From: Shewanella sp. OMA3-2 | GTDB lineage: Bacteria > Pseudomonadota > Gammaproteobacteria > Enterobacterales > Shewanellaceae | NCBI RefSeq assembly: GCF_021513195.1 | Contig: NZ_CP090974.1 | Location: forward strand, 2,244,001 to 2,308,000 | Length of the DNA stretch: 64,000 nt | Reading direction: 5' to 3' | In this document: piece by piece, positions 13,045 to 25,791 of the stretch | How the letters are laid out: every line of letters begins with the position of its first letter | Position numbering within the stretch: position 1 is the stretch's first letter | The notes under the pieces: generated by a model | The model's input: only the letters and a program-made list of their open reading frames with translations | Databases searched by the model: none | What the model was told of the DNA's origin: nothing | Position numbers and translations under genes: made by a program

Positions 13045-13227
13045 TTAGGTGTGTTTTCGTCGATTTGAATGACAGTTTTTAACAATGATAAGTCCCCAAA
13101 ACAACACTTCGAATAATATTCCTAAGCCTATAAAAGCGGCAATGCCAGATGAAAACCCCATTGCATAACAGGTTATCGCTGCAAAAATGCACAGCATTAA
13201 TATCCCAAATCGTGATAAATGTTTCAT
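13045..13227 (-). CDS. Small inner-membrane protein, function unknown
   Basis: 60 aa. Two hydrophobic segments (about residues 7-26 and 29-49) connected by GFSSGIA, then a basic tail KNCHSNRRKHT that should stay in the cytoplasm. Its neighbours on both sides are unrelated. I recognise no family, and the small size makes the call moderately uncertain, although length, hydrophobic pattern and a GGACGG sequence about 7 bases before the start support it. Confidence 0.6.
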   Translation of the reverse strand: MKHLSRFGILMLCIFAAITCYAMGFSSGIAAFIGLGILFEVLFWGLIIVKNCHSNRRKHT

Positions 13228-13386
13228 ATACCGTCCTTGACACCATTGAAAATTATTAATTCATCTTAGGCTTAAGGATTAAGCTACTCAAATGAATCAT
13301 TTTTCATGATTTTTACAGGGTGTCACTTGATTAGCAGATACTGTAAAATAATATGATTATCCCTGCATCAATAATGGACCACCACC

Positions 13387-14154
13387 ATGACCAATAATTC
13401 AATTGAACGTCAATCACTATCAACTTATCTAGATGAATTTTTGAATGTTGTTAAGTTTAAAGATTACGCTCCCAATGGGTTACAAGTGCAAGGTAAAGAC
13501 AGTATTCGAACTATAGTCACCGGGGTGACAGCCTGCCAACCGTTAATTGAACAAGCGATAGCGTTAAATGCGGATGCGATTCTAGTTCATCATGGTTTTT
13601 TCTGGAAAAATGAGCCTGAAGTGTTAACCGGTATGAAGTACAAACGTATTAAAGCACTGATGGATAATGAGATTAACTTATTTGGCTATCATTTACCGCT
13701 AGATGCACATCATGGCGTTGGCAATAATGCTCAACTCGCTCTGCAGTTAGGTATTTTAAACCCCACTGTTTATGCTGACGTTCCTCAAGATTTATTGTGG
13801 CACGGTCACTTAATGCAAACGATGAGTGCCAGCGAACTCAACGCTCACATAAGTCAGGTACTAGAAAGACCAGCGTTACATATTGGTGATAGCAGCAAAC
13901 CTATTAATACCCTTGCCTGGTGTACTGGTGGTGCACAGGATTATATTGATTATGCTGTCCAGATGGGCGTAGATGCATTTATTAGCGGTGAGGTTTCAGA
14001 GCGTACTTACCACAGTGCAATGGAGCAAAATATTCATTATTTTGCCGCAGGCCACCATGCCACAGAACGCTATGGAATTCAGGCTTTAGGTGCACATTTA
14101 GCTGAAAAGTTTGGGATTGAACATCACTTTGTGGATATAGTTAATCCGGTATAA
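13387..14154 (+). CDS. Nif3-like dinuclear metal-centre protein (YbgI)
   Basis: A 255-aa member of the Nif3/YbgI/DUF34 family, which forms toroidal hexamers with a two-metal site. The metal ligands are visible in VHHGFFW (about residues 71-77), YHLPLDAHHGVGNNAQL (about 98-114) and GHHATERYG (about 221-229). Often named GTP cyclohydrolase I type 2, but the physiological reaction is not settled. It is a single gene with its own terminator. Confidence 0.93.
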   Translation: MTNNSIERQSLSTYLDEFLNVVKFKDYAPNGLQVQGKDSIRTIVTGVTACQPLIEQAIALNADAILVHHGFFWKNEPEVLTGMKYKRIKALMDNEINLFGYHLPLDAHHGVGNNAQLALQLGILNPTVYADVPQDLLWHGHLMQTMSASELNAHISQVLERPALHIGDSSKPINTLAWCTGGAQDYIDYAVQMGVDAFISGEVSERTYHSAMEQNIHYFAAGHHATERYGIQALGAHLAEKFGIEHHFVDIVNPV

Positions 14155-14168
14155 TTTGGATATTTTAA

Positions 14169-14193
14169 AAAGCCCAGACAGTGTCTGGGCTTT
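14169..14193. terminator. Terminator after the Nif3-like gene
   Basis: AAAGCCCAGACA and its complement form a 10-12-bp stem with a short loop and flanking A and T runs, between convergent genes. Confidence 0.88.
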
Positions 14194-14221
14194 GTTATTT
14201 TTGACTATGTCAGCTAATCAA

Positions 14222-14992
14222 TTAGCTGATTAAATAATCGATGACAGTTGCAATAAAGTGAATAATTACCGTCAAAGATAGCATCATCATGACCGCATAT
14301 GAGTAGACAAAGCCGATCCCGCCGGCTGCCGTTTTATCCCCATTACACGCCGCGTCAGCCACTGCTTTAGCGGTGACAATGCTAATAATGAAACTTATTG
14401 GCAACATCCACCAAAAACTACTGGTAAAGTGTGGTACAACAAAATTAGCAGATATTAATAATAAACCAATCACCCCCTGCGTTTCAGTTTTGATTCGAGA
14501 GTTAATCATTTGTGCAACAAATAATGCAAAGTAAACTAAAGCTGCATATAGAGACGATAGTGTAGGTTCTATAGATATTGGTTCAATCAAGGTTTCAGCA
14601 GATCTTGATGTTGCTGCCGCAACAGTTTCAGCATTGTCAGAACGGAAAAAAATAATTAAGGTATTTATTATTGCTGGGCCGGCAAAAATATTGAGTTGAT
14701 AGATCCACTGATTATCTTTCTGGTAAAATTTATCGACTAGAAAGTTTAATAATATTGTACCAATACTTACCCTGGCTAAAATTAACGCTTTATCCCAATG
14801 AGGGAGATCAAAAAAGTAAACACTGAATAATGGAAAAGCGATGAATGGGTTTACCAGTTGATAATTTGGCGTAGATGAAGAGTGTTTGGTAATGGTTTTT
14901 GGATTAGATCTATGATCAGAGTAAATAGCCATAAAACTGCCAGCAATTAAAATTGCTAGCCAGGTCGTAAATTCCATTTTAGTTGAGTCCAT
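14222..14992 (-). CDS. Multi-pass membrane protein, function unknown
   Basis: 256 aa with about seven hydrophobic segments. After an N-terminal segment (residues 8-24) come a polar stretch with SDHRSNPKTITKHSSS, further helices near 50-60, 70-84 and 96-112, a Ser/Thr/Glu-rich loop around 115-140, and three C-terminal helices. I recognise no family and no catalytic motif. It is a lone gene between convergent and co-directional neighbours, with Shewanella-like codon use and no sign of transfer. Confidence 0.75.
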   Translation of the reverse strand: MDSTKMEFTTWLAILIAGSFMAIYSDHRSNPKTITKHSSSTPNYQLVNPFIAFPLFSVYFFDLPHWDKALILARVSIGTILLNFLVDKFYQKDNQWIYQLNIFAGPAIINTLIIFFRSDNAETVAAATSRSAETLIEPISIEPTLSSLYAALVYFALFVAQMINSRIKTETQGVIGLLLISANFVVPHFTSSFWWMLPISFIISIVTAKAVADAACNGDKTAAGGIGFVYSYAVMMMLSLTVIIHFIATVIDYLIS

Positions 14993-15203
14993 TTTAAAGT
15001 GTAGATGTTTTAGATTAATAGTATTATATCAGCGACTTAAGTTGAATTTTTTGTTCAGAGTTTAGATCGCTGTGTTTATGTCACTTTTGTTTGAATCACT
15101 GTATGTAAGTCTACAGATTATTTAACGTTCAACATCCTACATCAATATTACTTTGGCAGTAGCAGTAATAGTAAAGTACTTGCTTGTAAATGATCTGGTG
15201 TGT

Positions 15204-15524
15204 TTACTTGGTGTGCCACACACCTTGTTTATCCTGATAGACATGGCCTGTGTTAGCCGCTTCAATGGCTTTTTCTGCGGCGAGTTTGGCTACGCTGGCA
15301 GTACTGAGGCCATTTTTTTGAGCTATCCGTTGATAATGTTGTAAACGTTTAGCATTAATATCAGTGACCAATGCGTCAATCTCGGCAGAGCTTTTAATCA
15401 CAGCCAAATAGCCGTTAATTTGTTCACCCACAAGTGCGTTATTTTTAGCATCTTGTAAGGTAATTGCCCATGCGTTGAAACTGAGCAGCAAGCTGACTAA
15501 TAGGGCAGGTAAGGTACATTTCAT
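15204..15524 (-). CDS. ydbL: YdbL family periplasmic protein (DUF1318)
   Basis: 106 aa with a cleavable signal peptide (residues 1-20, ending NAWA-ITL) and a DUF1318 domain: LQDAKNNALVGEQINGYLAV near 22-41 and AAEKAIEA near 82-89. It is the third gene of ydbH-ynbE-ydbL and starts 12 bp after ynbE. In E. coli YdbL modulates the YdbH-YnbE envelope bridge. The role here is inferred from family and order. Confidence 0.9.
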   Translation of the reverse strand: MKCTLPALLVSLLLSFNAWAITLQDAKNNALVGEQINGYLAVIKSSAEIDALVTDINAKRLQHYQRIAQKNGLSTASVAKLAAEKAIEAANTGHVYQDKQGVWHTK

Positions 15525-15536
15525 GTTTAATTCCTA

Positions 15537-15728
15537 TTAAAATAGCTGCTCGTTTTCTAATAAACTATCGAGTTCTTTATCCACTTTTATTCTAATATCA
15601 TGCTCAATTTTAACGTTCAAATTGATTACAATAGGCTTGTCTGATGGCTCAATTCTAACCGTGGGCGTACAGGCTGAAACTAAGCTGATTAACATCAAAG
15701 TTGAAGCAAACAGGGCGGCAAGTTTCAC
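15537..15728 (-). CDS. ynbE: YnbE family outer-membrane lipoprotein
   Basis: 63 aa. The lipobox LVSAC puts the lipidated cysteine at about residue 20; the mature part is one beta strand pair (TVRIEPSDKPIVINLNVKIE) and a short helix. In E. coli YnbE stacks on the C-terminal end of YdbH to complete a bridge between inner and outer membrane. It starts 10 bp after the ydbH stop. Confidence 0.9.
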   Translation of the reverse strand: MKLAALFASTLMLISLVSACTPTVRIEPSDKPIVINLNVKIEHDIRIKVDKELDSLLENEQLF

Positions 15729-15738
15729 AGTGTCTTCC

Positions 15739-18700
15739 TTATTTAACGGACTTCTCTATATTCGATTGTAGCTGATTACCAATTTGAGTACTGCGATACA
15801 ATTGAATCAAATTTTCTTCATGGGTGTAATTAAGGTGAATGGGGCGAGCAATATCGCGACTTTTACCTTTAATGGCAACATTAATTTGTGCATCGCCATT
15901 AGAACGCATAGCAAATTTCCCAGATAACTGCTGATAATTTAAATGCTCTAAAGCATCGAAGACTAATTTCAGATAAGGCTGAGACTGTTTTAATTGTTCA
16001 ACTGCTTCATTATTCTCCACTTCAATCAGACCACCAGGTTGTCGTGCAGCGATATGCCCACCTGAAATAGTCAGTTCACCGTTGATAAACTCTGCAGGTA
16101 AAACGCCATCAAAATAACCATCAGCATATACTCCCACTTGCGGTTGCTGCTCAAGCAACTGTTCAAGACTTAAGCCTTGTAAAAGTAAATAGCCATGGGA
16201 TTTATCATGCAGTTTGAAAACAAACTCAGGTACAAAGAACTGTCCCTCCAAAGCATCGCCTCTAAGAGTCATTTTAATATCTGTTTCACTTAGTCCGGTC
16301 AGCTTTTGCAACCAATTCTTCAGTGGTTTAGCCAGGTCCATATTGAGTGCAATATTAGCTTGTAATTTCAAATTGCTAAACAGTAATCCTGCACGGCCTT
16401 TTGCGATATTAATGTTTGTTTCAGGGCATGTCAGTTGACTTGTTGATATTGAGTCTTCAATGCTTTGTTGCCAATTAAACTGGCATTGAGTGTTAACCGA
16501 AGAGTCTGAAATATAATAGTCGATGTAATCGAGGTTTAAATCGATTAACTGAGGCTGGATTAACATTTCAAAATATTGTATTCCATCCTGCTCGCTCATT
16601 GAATAGCTGCTCGCTAACTTAACATGACCTGCGATGTTTAAACCGGTGCAATTGGTTGATTCTTACTGATGGTAGGTAATGCTTGGCTAATATCGGTTTC
16701 TAGCAGCCATTGTCCTGCTAGCGATTGATATTTAGGCTGCAAGAAGTGCTGGCTGGTGGCATTGATGCTATCAAATTGCCATTGATCTTGGCTTTGAATT
16801 AAGCCTTTATTCACAGATACGTGCTGTTTCAGGCTGATATTATCCAAGTTAAGCAATGTTTGCTTTTTCTGGTTTACCAATGTTTGACTGAATTTTATAT
16901 GGTTTAACTGACTGTTAATTTGGTGTTGGCTGGCTTGTGTTAACAAGTGTTCAAAAAGATTGTCAGTGGTATTTTCTTGCAGCGTAAAACGAGTCTGTGA
17001 TAGCCAATCAAGTTGGATGTTTTTAACCGCTAATGATTGGCGTTTACCAAAAGGGTCAATGGCGACAGCACTGACTTTTTTTAGCTCAACTTGTAATGGC
17101 GAAACGGTAAACTGGGTGATCTCCGCTGTCGACTTAAGGGTACTTTGTTGTTTGAACTTAATGCTAACGTCAGCACTTGTAAAGGTGTGCGAACCTGGTT
17201 GTTTTACTATTGATTTTGTTGGTAATTCACTTTTGTGGTGAATTTTTTTCACGTTTAATTGAGACAGTATTATATGGCTTGACGGCTGAATTGTGAGCTT
17301 ATCGATAAAGCCTGCATTTATCTCATTTTGTGCATTCTTGTGTATATTGCTGCGGCTTAACAAGCGTTCAAACTCAGCGGCTAAGGTTAAATGAGTTTTT
17401 GACAATGTGAATTCATTGAAGGGTAATGTTAGCGCTAAAGGTGGTTGGGTTAATGGCGCAAATAGTTTGACTAGATCAATAGCTTGAGTTGTAGCTAATT
17501 CAATAGAAGGAACTATGTTAATTTCTCCTAAATCATTTACCTGAACGTTAGCTATGCGAAAACGATTGTCGATGATACTGCCTGAGACACTGGCAATAAT
17601 TTCAGGGGTCGAAAAGCTGATAGGCACCGCAGTGTTAGCCATACCACTCAAATGATCACTTGGCTCAGCAGAGGTTAAAGGCAGCCACAGTAGACTAGAG
17701 TTTGGCACTGATACGGCTAAACTAATATTGTTTGTGGTATCGCGTTGATCAATTTTCAAGCCTTCGATAAACACACTAAGTTGGGATGCTATATCAAGGG
17801 GAAACAATTTACTCAGAAGTTGATTAAGCTGTGGACGGTTAAAACTGATTTGTTGTTTAAAAGGAGCGATATTGATTTTGGCTGCAAAAACATTTTGCGC
17901 AACTTGGTGCATTGCTGCTGGAACCAGTTGTTGTTTAACATCAACCTCAATTTTAAAGTCATCAGGGACATTAAATGCTAGGTGTTCAAACTTTTGCGAC
18001 AGAACCTTTAATGCGCTGAAATGATTAACAGAATAAATTTCACCCTTGGTTAAGTTAATGTAGGTGTCAGCATGCCAATCGCCATTAATATCAATTTGGT
18101 ATTGATTAAAAGGAGCTAAAATAGTGGTTAATTGTTGTTGGGCTTCAACAATCATGCTGTTATTTATCTGCTGACTATTTTTAGTTTGAAGGGTGGTCGT
18201 TGCGGCCGTCAAATAGTCTGACAATGCATTTAACCCTAGCTGACTTTGTTTTAGGTTCAACTTAGTGGTTAACTGTAAGTGTGTTGGCATTATTTGCGCA
18301 TTAACGTTAAACAATTCATTGTCATCGAATCGCCACAGGGTAGATAAAGCGCCTTGTGGGTTAAGTGTGAATCTATCCATTTTTAAACTGTGTCGAAAGG
18401 TATTTGTAACGCCATTAGCCGTGGTTAATTCAGATCCGGACCCAGCTACGGGTAAAGTGGGTAAGCGAATTAACGTTTCACCTAAATCAATATCGGGAAT
18501 TTGGTTAAATACTAATTGCCACACCGCACTGGACTCGGTTTTTTGTTGATTTTGACGATTAAAAAAGCTCGCGCCTAAATCAACATAAACACTTTTACTG
18601 CTCAACTTAACTATGTCACTAGGGTCGAGTTGTTGTTTTTGTGCTATAGCAAGGGTGTCGGTTAGGGTCAGTTCAAAACCTTGTATGGCAATGTAACTGT

Positions 18701-18917
18701 CTTCTATTTGTAAGATAAGCCTAGGGATGCGCAGTTGGTTGATCGATACTAACTGTGTATCTAAGCTCAGTACTTGAATATCATAGGGTGATAACAGCTT
18801 GTTAAGCACCTTGACACTGATAGGATGAATATTGTGGCTGACATACCAAGCTGCACCGATAATCATCAGCAGCAAAAGGAGTAATACTCGCTTAACGGTG
18901 AATATGCCTTTAATCAT
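15739..18917 (-). pseudogene. ydbH: YdbH, AsmA-like intermembrane phospholipid transport protein, split by a frameshift
   Basis: YdbH is one of the three AsmA-like proteins (with TamB and YhdP) that together move phospholipid to the outer membrane. The first frame begins with an N-terminal membrane anchor (VKRVLLLLLLMIIGAAWYV) and runs 759 residues of beta-groove sequence to a stop at 16638. The second frame, starting near GLNIAGHVKLASSYS, holds the conserved C-terminal YdbH domain to 15739. The two are one base out of register, and the shift must lie between 16638 and 16665. Joined, they give about 1059 aa. The second piece has no Shine-Dalgarno sequence before its first ATG (16599), which favours one broken gene over two real ones. 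Confidence 0.78.
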
Positions 18918-19010
18918 TAACACTTCAAGTAGTTAAATAAAAAGCCAGCGTATCAAACTCTGGCTTAAAAGTAATGTTATCTATTGCTGAATTAATGCAG
19001 CATTAACCGA

Positions 19011-19856
19011 TTACACCCAGCGAATACGGGTTGTAAGGGTATGACTTTCTCCTGGGGATAAGGTCACTTTGTCATCCAATACATTGGCGGCTTCTAAACA
19101 CACCATAGTGAGGTAGTCATCTGCTTTAAAACGAGAAAGGCGAGTCGATTTTTCTATCCACGGATTCCACAATACAGCTGATTGGCTGTTTTCTCGGCTT
19201 ATTTCGATAGTTCCTGTTGGCGTATGTAAGCGCTGAACTAACGATAAATCTGTGTAGACTCGATCAGTTTCTTTATCAAAGCTCACTTTATCATCAAGTT
19301 GCTGATAAGGACCCTGGCCAAATTCTATATATTTTGCCCCCTCAAAACCTGAGGCTAACAATTGATGAATATCATCAATGGGTAAATAGGTGTGTAATGC
19401 TTGGGTTAAGCTGACAGGATAGTTAGCATTATTCTTATTAACAATACTGACTGATAAGGTGTCGCTTAGGGTGAACAGGACTTTGACCTCGGTATCATGC
19501 GGCCAGTATTGACGGTCTTGTTCGGTGAGCTTTAGGCTAAATATTAAATCCACGACTTGATCATGCATATTGACAGAGTCGAGACTCCATAATCGAGTAC
19601 GGGCAAAGCCGTGTTGTGGAAAACCAGCCGTGTCACTCATACCAAACCATGGCCAACAAACGGGGATACCGCCGCGGATCCCATTACCTAGTTGGTAATC
19701 GTCTGCTGCTGATACCCATAATAATGGTGCTTTGCCAGTTGGGGTGAATTGGTCAATTTGTGCCCCTTGAAGAAAGATACGTGCTTGGCATAAATCGGTA
19801 TTAACCTCGACATAATCAAGACCATTTTGATGTTTTTTGGTGGTCACTGAACCCAT
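19011..19856 (-). CDS. D-hexose-6-phosphate mutarotase (YeaD-like)
   Basis: Interconverts alpha and beta anomers of hexose 6-phosphates. 281 aa with the galactose-mutarotase-like beta sandwich: GAQIDQFTPTGKAPLLWVS near 28-46, GGIPVCWPWFG near 62-72, HGFAR near 80-84, the catalytic His in TQALHTYL and the catalytic Glu in VCLEAANV near the end. The ATG at 19856 has AAGGAA seven bases upstream; a TTG at 19877 is also in frame but lacks support. Confidence 0.92.
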   Translation of the reverse strand: MGSVTTKKHQNGLDYVEVNTDLCQARIFLQGAQIDQFTPTGKAPLLWVSAADDYQLGNGIRGGIPVCWPWFGMSDTAGFPQHGFARTRLWSLDSVNMHDQVVDLIFSLKLTEQDRQYWPHDTEVKVLFTLSDTLSVSIVNKNNANYPVSLTQALHTYLPIDDIHQLLASGFEGAKYIEFGQGPYQQLDDKVSFDKETDRVYTDLSLVQRLHTPTGTIEISRENSQSAVLWNPWIEKSTRLSRFKADDYLTMVCLEAANVLDDKVTLSPGESHTLTTRIRWV

Positions 19857-19951
19857 AATGTATTTCCTTGTGTTCAACTTGGTGGTGGATTAAGGCTGTG
19901 CAGTAACTTAACTGTTTTCATTCGAAAAAGTAAGTGATTCAACTGTTGAAA

Positions 19952-20554
19952 TTATCGCTTGATAAAATGCAATAAACGGTTGTTGGCAGGCATACTAAAG
20001 TCGTTAATTAAGGTTAATTGTTGTGCTTTGGCTAATGCGAGTATCCATTCTATATCTCGTATTCCGCTAAGGGGATTATGCTGTTTAAGCCATTGCTCAA
20101 AATTTGCATTACTCTCACTGGTAAATTGGCCCTGATAATTAAATGGCCCGTAGATGAATACCTGGCTGTTAATTTGAGTGACTTGTCCTACGCCGATAAA
20201 AAAAGCTTCAACTAACTGCCGACTCATAATGTGTAAGGTATTTGCACTATAAATAACATCATATATTTGCTTCGGCCACTGCTGGCTAACATCTAAGGCA
20301 ATTGCCGTGGGTAAATTAACCAGATTAGCGTGCTTAATACGGGCATTGATATGATTTAAGTTAATGACTTGGTCGCTGGCTTGCCAATAAATATGCGGTA
20401 ATTGATTGGCAAAAAATACCGCATGTTGACCTGTACCCGTACCCACTTCCAATAAATTAAGTGGTTGGTTTAATCGTGGCGCTATAATATCTAAAATGGG
20501 TTGTTTGTTATTTTCACACGCTTGAGAAAAGGGTAAATGCGCTAATTCAATCAA
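19952..20554 (-). CDS. SAM-dependent methyltransferase-like protein, DUF938 family
   Basis: 200 aa. A class I Rossmann fold starts with LLEVGTGTGQHAVFFA (residues 34-49), followed by the acidic ASDQ after strand 2. The N-terminus LAHLPFSQACENNKQPILD is typical of DUF938. Substrate unknown. Its ATG overlaps the stop of the upstream response regulator gene (ATGA-type), so the two are coupled. Confidence 0.88.
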   Translation of the reverse strand: MIELAHLPFSQACENNKQPILDIIAPRLNQPLNLLEVGTGTGQHAVFFANQLPHIYWQASDQVINLNHINARIKHANLVNLPTAIALDVSQQWPKQIYDVIYSANTLHIMSRQLVEAFFIGVGQVTQINSQVFIYGPFNYQGQFTSESNANFEQWLKQHNPLSGIRDIEWILALAKAQQLTLINDFSMPANNRLLHFIKR

Positions 20555-21213
20555 GACAAATTAACCTTATCCATAAGAAGTTGCTGTAAGGCTATAACTG
20601 CTTGAGTACGGTTACGAACCCCAAGTTTACGAAAAATAGCCGTAGCATGGGCTTTAATGGTCGCTTCAGACACGCCAAAATCATAGGCTATCTGCTTATT
20701 TAATAAGCCCTCGGCAAACATTTGTAGCACTTTATACTGTTGCGGGGTTAAGTCCGAAAGTCGGCCTGCCATTTGATCTGTTGCATCATCGGTTACCGGT
20801 AAAATTTGAGTACCTGCGGGTAACCAAATATCACCGTACAACACAGCATTTAAGGCTTCTGCTAAGGTTTCCATTGATGACGATTTAGGAATAAAGCCAC
20901 TACTACCATAATGTATAGCACGGCTAATGGTATTGATGTCCTCATGTGCGGAAATGACCACAACAGGAATGTTAGGATAATGGCTGCGTAAATGGATAAG
21001 CGTCGAATATCCGTGTGAACCTGGCATTTGTAAATCTAACAAAATGAGGTCAACCGGAGCATCAGTCATATCCATCAATTTCTGTAATGCGTCAGCACTG
21101 TCAGCTTCAAACCATTGGGTGTTATTAAACGTCAAACTTAATGCTTGTCGTAAGGCGTTGCGAAATAAGGGATGGTCGTCGGCAATAATAATATTTAAAT
21201 TTTCTAGCTTCAT
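20551..21213 (-). CDS. NarL/FixJ-type response regulator
   Basis: 220 aa from the ATG at 21213; the frame is open to 21252, and neither start has a good ribosome site. The receiver domain shows DDH for Mg binding (ADDHPLFRNAL), the phospho-acceptor in LILLDLQMPG and the switch Ser in VVVISAH. A LuxR-type helix-turn-helix follows: LTPQQYKVLQMFAEGLLNKQ and SEATIKAHATAIFRKLGVRN. No sensor kinase is adjacent, so it is an orphan within the window. It is the first gene of a pair with the DUF938 gene. Confidence 0.92.
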   Translation of the reverse strand: MKLENLNIIIADDHPLFRNALRQALSLTFNNTQWFEADSADALQKLMDMTDAPVDLILLDLQMPGSHGYSTLIHLRSHYPNIPVVVISAHEDINTISRAIHYGSSGFIPKSSSMETLAEALNAVLYGDIWLPAGTQILPVTDDATDQMAGRLSDLTPQQYKVLQMFAEGLLNKQIAYDFGVSEATIKAHATAIFRKLGVRNRTQAVIALQQLLMDKVNLS

Positions 21214-21252
21214 GGCTTTTATATTCGTTGTTGCGCTTGAAGATTGAATCAA

Positions 21253-23757
<2,505 letters not shown>

Positions 23758-23800
23758 ATACATTACTTATTTAGAGTAAAAACTAAAGAGGTTGAATATA

Positions 23801-23845
23801 AACCATTGTATTGAGCATTAACTTGCTAGATACAGTGGTTTTTTT
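23801..23845 (+). terminator. Probable terminator of katG
   Basis: AACCATTGTA pairs with TACAGTGGTT (one G-U pair) across a 20-base loop, followed by TTTTT. The long loop makes it weaker than the other terminators in the window. Confidence 0.6.
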
Positions 23846-23997
23846 ATGCCAGTTTGATTATTACCTGCGATGTTTATATCAGGTTTACAGTCCAGCTTGG
23901 ATCTAATTAGACCGCGATCAACTTAGGGACATTACCAACTGTTAATGTGTTAGGTAAATCCTTATAATAATCACAAATTATAAAGTATTAAGTCATT

Positions 23998-24351
23998 ATG
24001 AATAATAACCGAGAGATTGTTGATCATCTGCGTGATCGTATTCCGACGTTTGAATGTAAACCAGGTTGTCATGACTGCTGCGGTCCTGTTACAACCTCTT
24101 CAGAAGAAATGTCACGTTTACCAGTAAAGACAGACGCTGAGCATGATGCAGCATTAAATGAGTTTAACTGCGTACACTTAGGGCCCAATGGTTGCACCGT
24201 TTACGATGAAAGGCCGTTAATTTGCCGATTATTTGGTACGACACCTAATATGCCCTGTCCAAATAGTTGCCGTCCCCAAGAGATGATTGATATTAAAGTT
24301 GAAAATCAAATTCATCACTTTATCAAGAACACGCGCCAAGTATTAGTGTAA
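23998..24351 (+). CDS. YkgJ family cysteine-cluster protein
   Basis: 117 aa. The family cysteines are visible: FECKPGCHDCCGPV near residues 18-31, a cysteine in FNCVHLGPNGCTVYDERPLI and another in ICRLFG. This pattern binds zinc or an Fe-S cluster in the YkgJ/Fe-S oxidoreductase-like family (UPF0153). No reaction is firmly known. A lone gene 240 bp after katG; the two starts of the C-terminal cysteines CPNSC are also conserved. Confidence 0.85.
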   Translation: MNNNREIVDHLRDRIPTFECKPGCHDCCGPVTTSSEEMSRLPVKTDAEHDAALNEFNCVHLGPNGCTVYDERPLICRLFGTTPNMPCPNSCRPQEMIDIKVENQIHHFIKNTRQVLV

Positions 24352-24448
24352 ATATTGATTGTTTGAAGTGCCATGTCAATAGCCTTTTGTGTTAACTGCA
24401 TGTGACCTTAAGCGTATAGTAAGTGCGAATTAAAGCAGGAATATATTT

Positions 24449-25036
24449 ATGTGGTTAACAGAGGTTGAACTAGAAGCGGCAACAGTTAAACTTATTCCAC
24501 TTCGTACAATACATGCAGCAGGGTTAGTTACCGCGGCGTCTGATGGCGAGCTTTGGGATTTATGGTTTACCTCTGTACCTAATGAGACAACTATTGAGGC
24601 TTATATAGCCAATGCGTTGGCTGAGCAACAAAAAGGCACCTGCTTACCTTTTACCATTATTGATAAAACGAATAATAAAATTATAGGTTCAACTCGATTT
24701 TGCCATGTGGACAGTTTGAATAACAGAGTTGAAATTGGCTATACCTGGTATTCAAAAAGTTATCAGCGAACATCAGTGAATACACAGTGTAAGCAACTGC
24801 TGTTAAGCCATGCTTTTGAAACACTTAATACAATAGCGGTTGAATTTAGAACCCATTGGCACAATCAAAAGTCTAGGGAAGCGATAGCACGTTTAGGTGC
24901 TAAGCAAGATGGGGTGCTGCGCAATCATCAAAAGGTTAACGGTGTTTACAGAGACACGGTTGTATTTTCGATTATAGATGCCGAATGGCCTACAGTAAAA
25001 ACCAGTTTAGCGTACAAATTGGCCAAATATGATTGA
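24449..25036 (+). CDS. GNAT acetyltransferase, RimJ/RimL-like
   Basis: 195 aa. The GNAT core includes IDKTNNKIIGSTRFCHVD (about 70-87), NRVEIGYTWYSKSYQRTSVN (about 91-110), the Asn region in RTHWHNQKSREAIARLGAKQ and DGVLRNHQKVNGVYRDTVVF, close to the RimJ/RimL type that acetylates N-termini or small molecules. The substrate is not predictable. Stands alone between co-directional ykgJ and the convergent thioesterase gene. Confidence 0.88.
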   Translation: MWLTEVELEAATVKLIPLRTIHAAGLVTAASDGELWDLWFTSVPNETTIEAYIANALAEQQKGTCLPFTIIDKTNNKIIGSTRFCHVDSLNNRVEIGYTWYSKSYQRTSVNTQCKQLLLSHAFETLNTIAVEFRTHWHNQKSREAIARLGAKQDGVLRNHQKVNGVYRDTVVFSIIDAEWPTVKTSLAYKLAKYD

Positions 25037-25191
25037 TAACGTTTGGGGGACCTAAATGCTTGATTATGTGATTATGTATGACTGATGTTGCAGCTGGCGA
25101 GGTTAAACTAAAGTGTTTACATGATGTTAGGCATTGAACCACATCCATGTGGTGACATATTATTTATGTTAATAAATCTTTAATGTCTGAC

Positions 25192-25653
25192 TTAAACGCT
25201 TTGATCTAATGGCCAAACTTTGATGGGATTTCGCTGTTCATCTACCGCTACAAAGGTAAACACCCCTCTAATAGCATGTTCGCGATGATCGTTATACATA
25301 TCTTCAACAAAAATGTTCACTTCAACTTTCAATGAGGTGTTGCCCACATGAATAACTCTGGCAACTAATTCAGCTAAACTGCCTGCAGGAATCGCTTTTT
25401 TGAAATCGATTCTGTCTGAGCTGACTGTGACTAAAGATTTTCTACAAAAACGGGTTGCAGCAATAAAAGCTGTTTCGTCCATCCAGGCTAAGGCATCACC
25501 ACCAAATAAGGTGTTGTGATGATTAGTGTTAGAGGGAAAAATGGCTTTAATGACACGAGCTTCTGAATGATCAATACGAGCAAGCATTTCATCTGACATT
25601 GTGCTGGTGGTGTTAGGTGTATTTGAGCTCGTATCTGTGACTGTGAGGGGCAT
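25192..25653 (-). CDS. Acyl-CoA thioesterase, YciA-like hotdog protein
   Basis: 153 aa, one hotdog domain with the ACOT/YciA signature: NHHNTLFGGDALAWMDETAF at about residues 41-60, where the Asp in the GGD-L-W-MD stretch is catalytic, then SSDRIDFKKAIPAG. Hydrolyses acyl-CoA to free acid and CoA with broad specificity. The first 20 residues are a Ser/Thr-rich extension, so a downstream start at MSDEMLARI is also possible. No operon partner. Confidence 0.88.
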   Translation of the reverse strand: MPLTVTDTSSNTPNTTSTMSDEMLARIDHSEARVIKAIFPSNTNHHNTLFGGDALAWMDETAFIAATRFCRKSLVTVSSDRIDFKKAIPAGSLAELVARVIHVGNTSLKVEVNIFVEDMYNDHREHAIRGVFTFVAVDEQRNPIKVWPLDQSV

Positions 25654-25741
25654 GTTACTCCTAAAGGGACGTGCAATAAGGTTAACACTGGGTATTGCAC
25701 CAGTTTTAAGCTGACTTTAAATTAATGACTCAAAATAATTT

Positions 25742-25773
25742 AAGGCTTCATTTTATTAAAAATGAGAAGCCTT
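25742..25773 (-). terminator. Hairpin downstream of the Kdo8N operon
   Basis: AAGGCTTC pairs with GAAGCCTT, with further A-T pairing in the arm, about 90 bases past the last minus-strand gene of the kdn operon. The following run is only AT-rich, so termination is probable rather than certain. Confidence 0.5.
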
Positions 25774-25791
25774 AAATTTAAGTAATACATT

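Noticed and set aside
15739..16599. The 286-codon frame as an independent protein
   Set aside because: It is the C-terminal domain of YdbH, has no ribosome site, and joins the upstream frame by one base.
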